DNA from: Stenotrophomonas_A sp036403795
GTDB taxonomy: Bacteria > Pseudomonadota > Gammaproteobacteria > Xanthomonadales > Xanthomonadaceae
Assembly: GCA_036403795.1 (NCBI GenBank)
Contig: DASWQJ010000337.1
Location: forward strand, 1 to 5,663
Direction: 5' to 3'
DNA length: 5,663 nucleotides
Shown: piece after piece, positions 5,524 through 5,663 of the stretch
Position numbering within the stretch: position 1 is the stretch's first letter
Layout: every line of letters starts with the position of its first letter
Translations under genes and position numbers: made by a program
The notes under the pieces: generated by a model
Told to the model about the DNA's origin: nothing
Databases searched by the model: none
What the model saw: only the letters and a program-made list of their open reading frames with translations

Positions 5524-5663
5524 ATGTTGATCCTCACTCGCCGCTGCGGCGAAACCCTGATGATTGGTGATTCGGTGACGGTCACGGTGCTCGGCGTGAA
5601 GGGCAACCAGGTCCGTATCGGGATCACCGCGCCCAAGGATGTAGCGGTGCACCGCGAAGAGAT
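5524..5663 (+). CDS. csrA: CsrA, carbon storage regulator (5' part)
   Basis: CsrA (RsmA) is a small homodimeric RNA-binding protein that binds GGA motifs in mRNA leaders and controls translation and stability of transcripts for metabolism, motility, biofilm and virulence. The first 46 codons are visible before the window ends: MLILTRRCGETLMIGDSV, then TVTVLGVKGNQVRIGITAPKD and VAVHREE. Leu4 and Arg44, which line the RNA-binding surface in characterised homologues, are present, as is the GITAPKDVAVHREE segment. Residue 8 is Cys, where the family usually has Val. The family is about 60-70 residues long, so the missing part is the short C-terminal helix and tail. The start is supported by AGGAGA eight bases upstream and by the exact family N-terminus. 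It follows alaS by 140 bp, a common gammaproteobacterial order. Confidence 0.95.
   Translation, partial: MLILTRRCGETLMIGDSVTVTVLGVKGNQVRIGITAPKDVAVHREE

Noticed and set aside
1..5663. CRISPR arrays, tRNA or rRNA genes, insertion sequences, phage or defence genes
   Set aside because: I looked for direct repeats, terminal inverted repeats, tRNA-like cloverleafs and atypical genes and saw none; the window is conserved housekeeping DNA throughout.

Overview
The window is an ordinary GC-rich proteobacterial housekeeping segment carrying, all on the + strand, a fragment of an unidentified membrane protein, then lexA, recA, recX, alaS and the beginning of csrA. This gene order, the protein sequences (AlaRS starting MTTPAKFSTSQIRSDFL, CsrA starting MLILTRR) and above all the LexA box TTAGTAGTA-A-TACTACTAA point to the Xanthomonadaceae (the Xanthomonas/Stenotrophomonas/Lysobacter group). 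The placement rests on remembered family features, not on a database search.

Layout. Positions 2-133 hold the C-terminal end of a reading frame with one transmembrane helix. Positions 159-179 are a perfect 21-bp palindrome, the LexA operator, which stops one base before the lexA start codon (181-825). A 166-bp gap with no second LexA box leads to recA (992-2023). Right after the recA stop lies an intrinsic-terminator-like hairpin (2031-2076), followed 63 bp later by recX (2139-2630). A 104-bp gap with two tandem hairpins precedes alaS (2735-5383, start corrected from a possible upstream GTG at 2666). The last gap, 5384-5523, contains a terminator-like hairpin, a candidate promoter and a structured leader with three GGA motifs, followed by csrA (5524 to the window edge). 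No intergenic stretch exceeds 300 bases.

How it works together. LexA represses its own promoter through the operator. On DNA damage, RecA-ssDNA filaments stimulate LexA self-cleavage at Ala99-Gly100 and derepress it. RecX restrains RecA filaments, and the hairpin between recA and recX would keep RecX expression well below RecA. alaS (alanyl-tRNA charging) and csrA (global post-transcriptional regulator) are unrelated in function but neighbour recA-recX in many gammaproteobacteria.

I found no previously undescribed system, mobile element, CRISPR array or RNA gene. The points worth a second look are regulatory: the operator abutting the lexA ATG (a probably leaderless mRNA), the missing LexA box at recA, an orphan Shine-Dalgarno before recX, hairpins and a missing Shine-Dalgarno at alaS, and a hairpin/GGA leader at csrA that suggests autoregulation.
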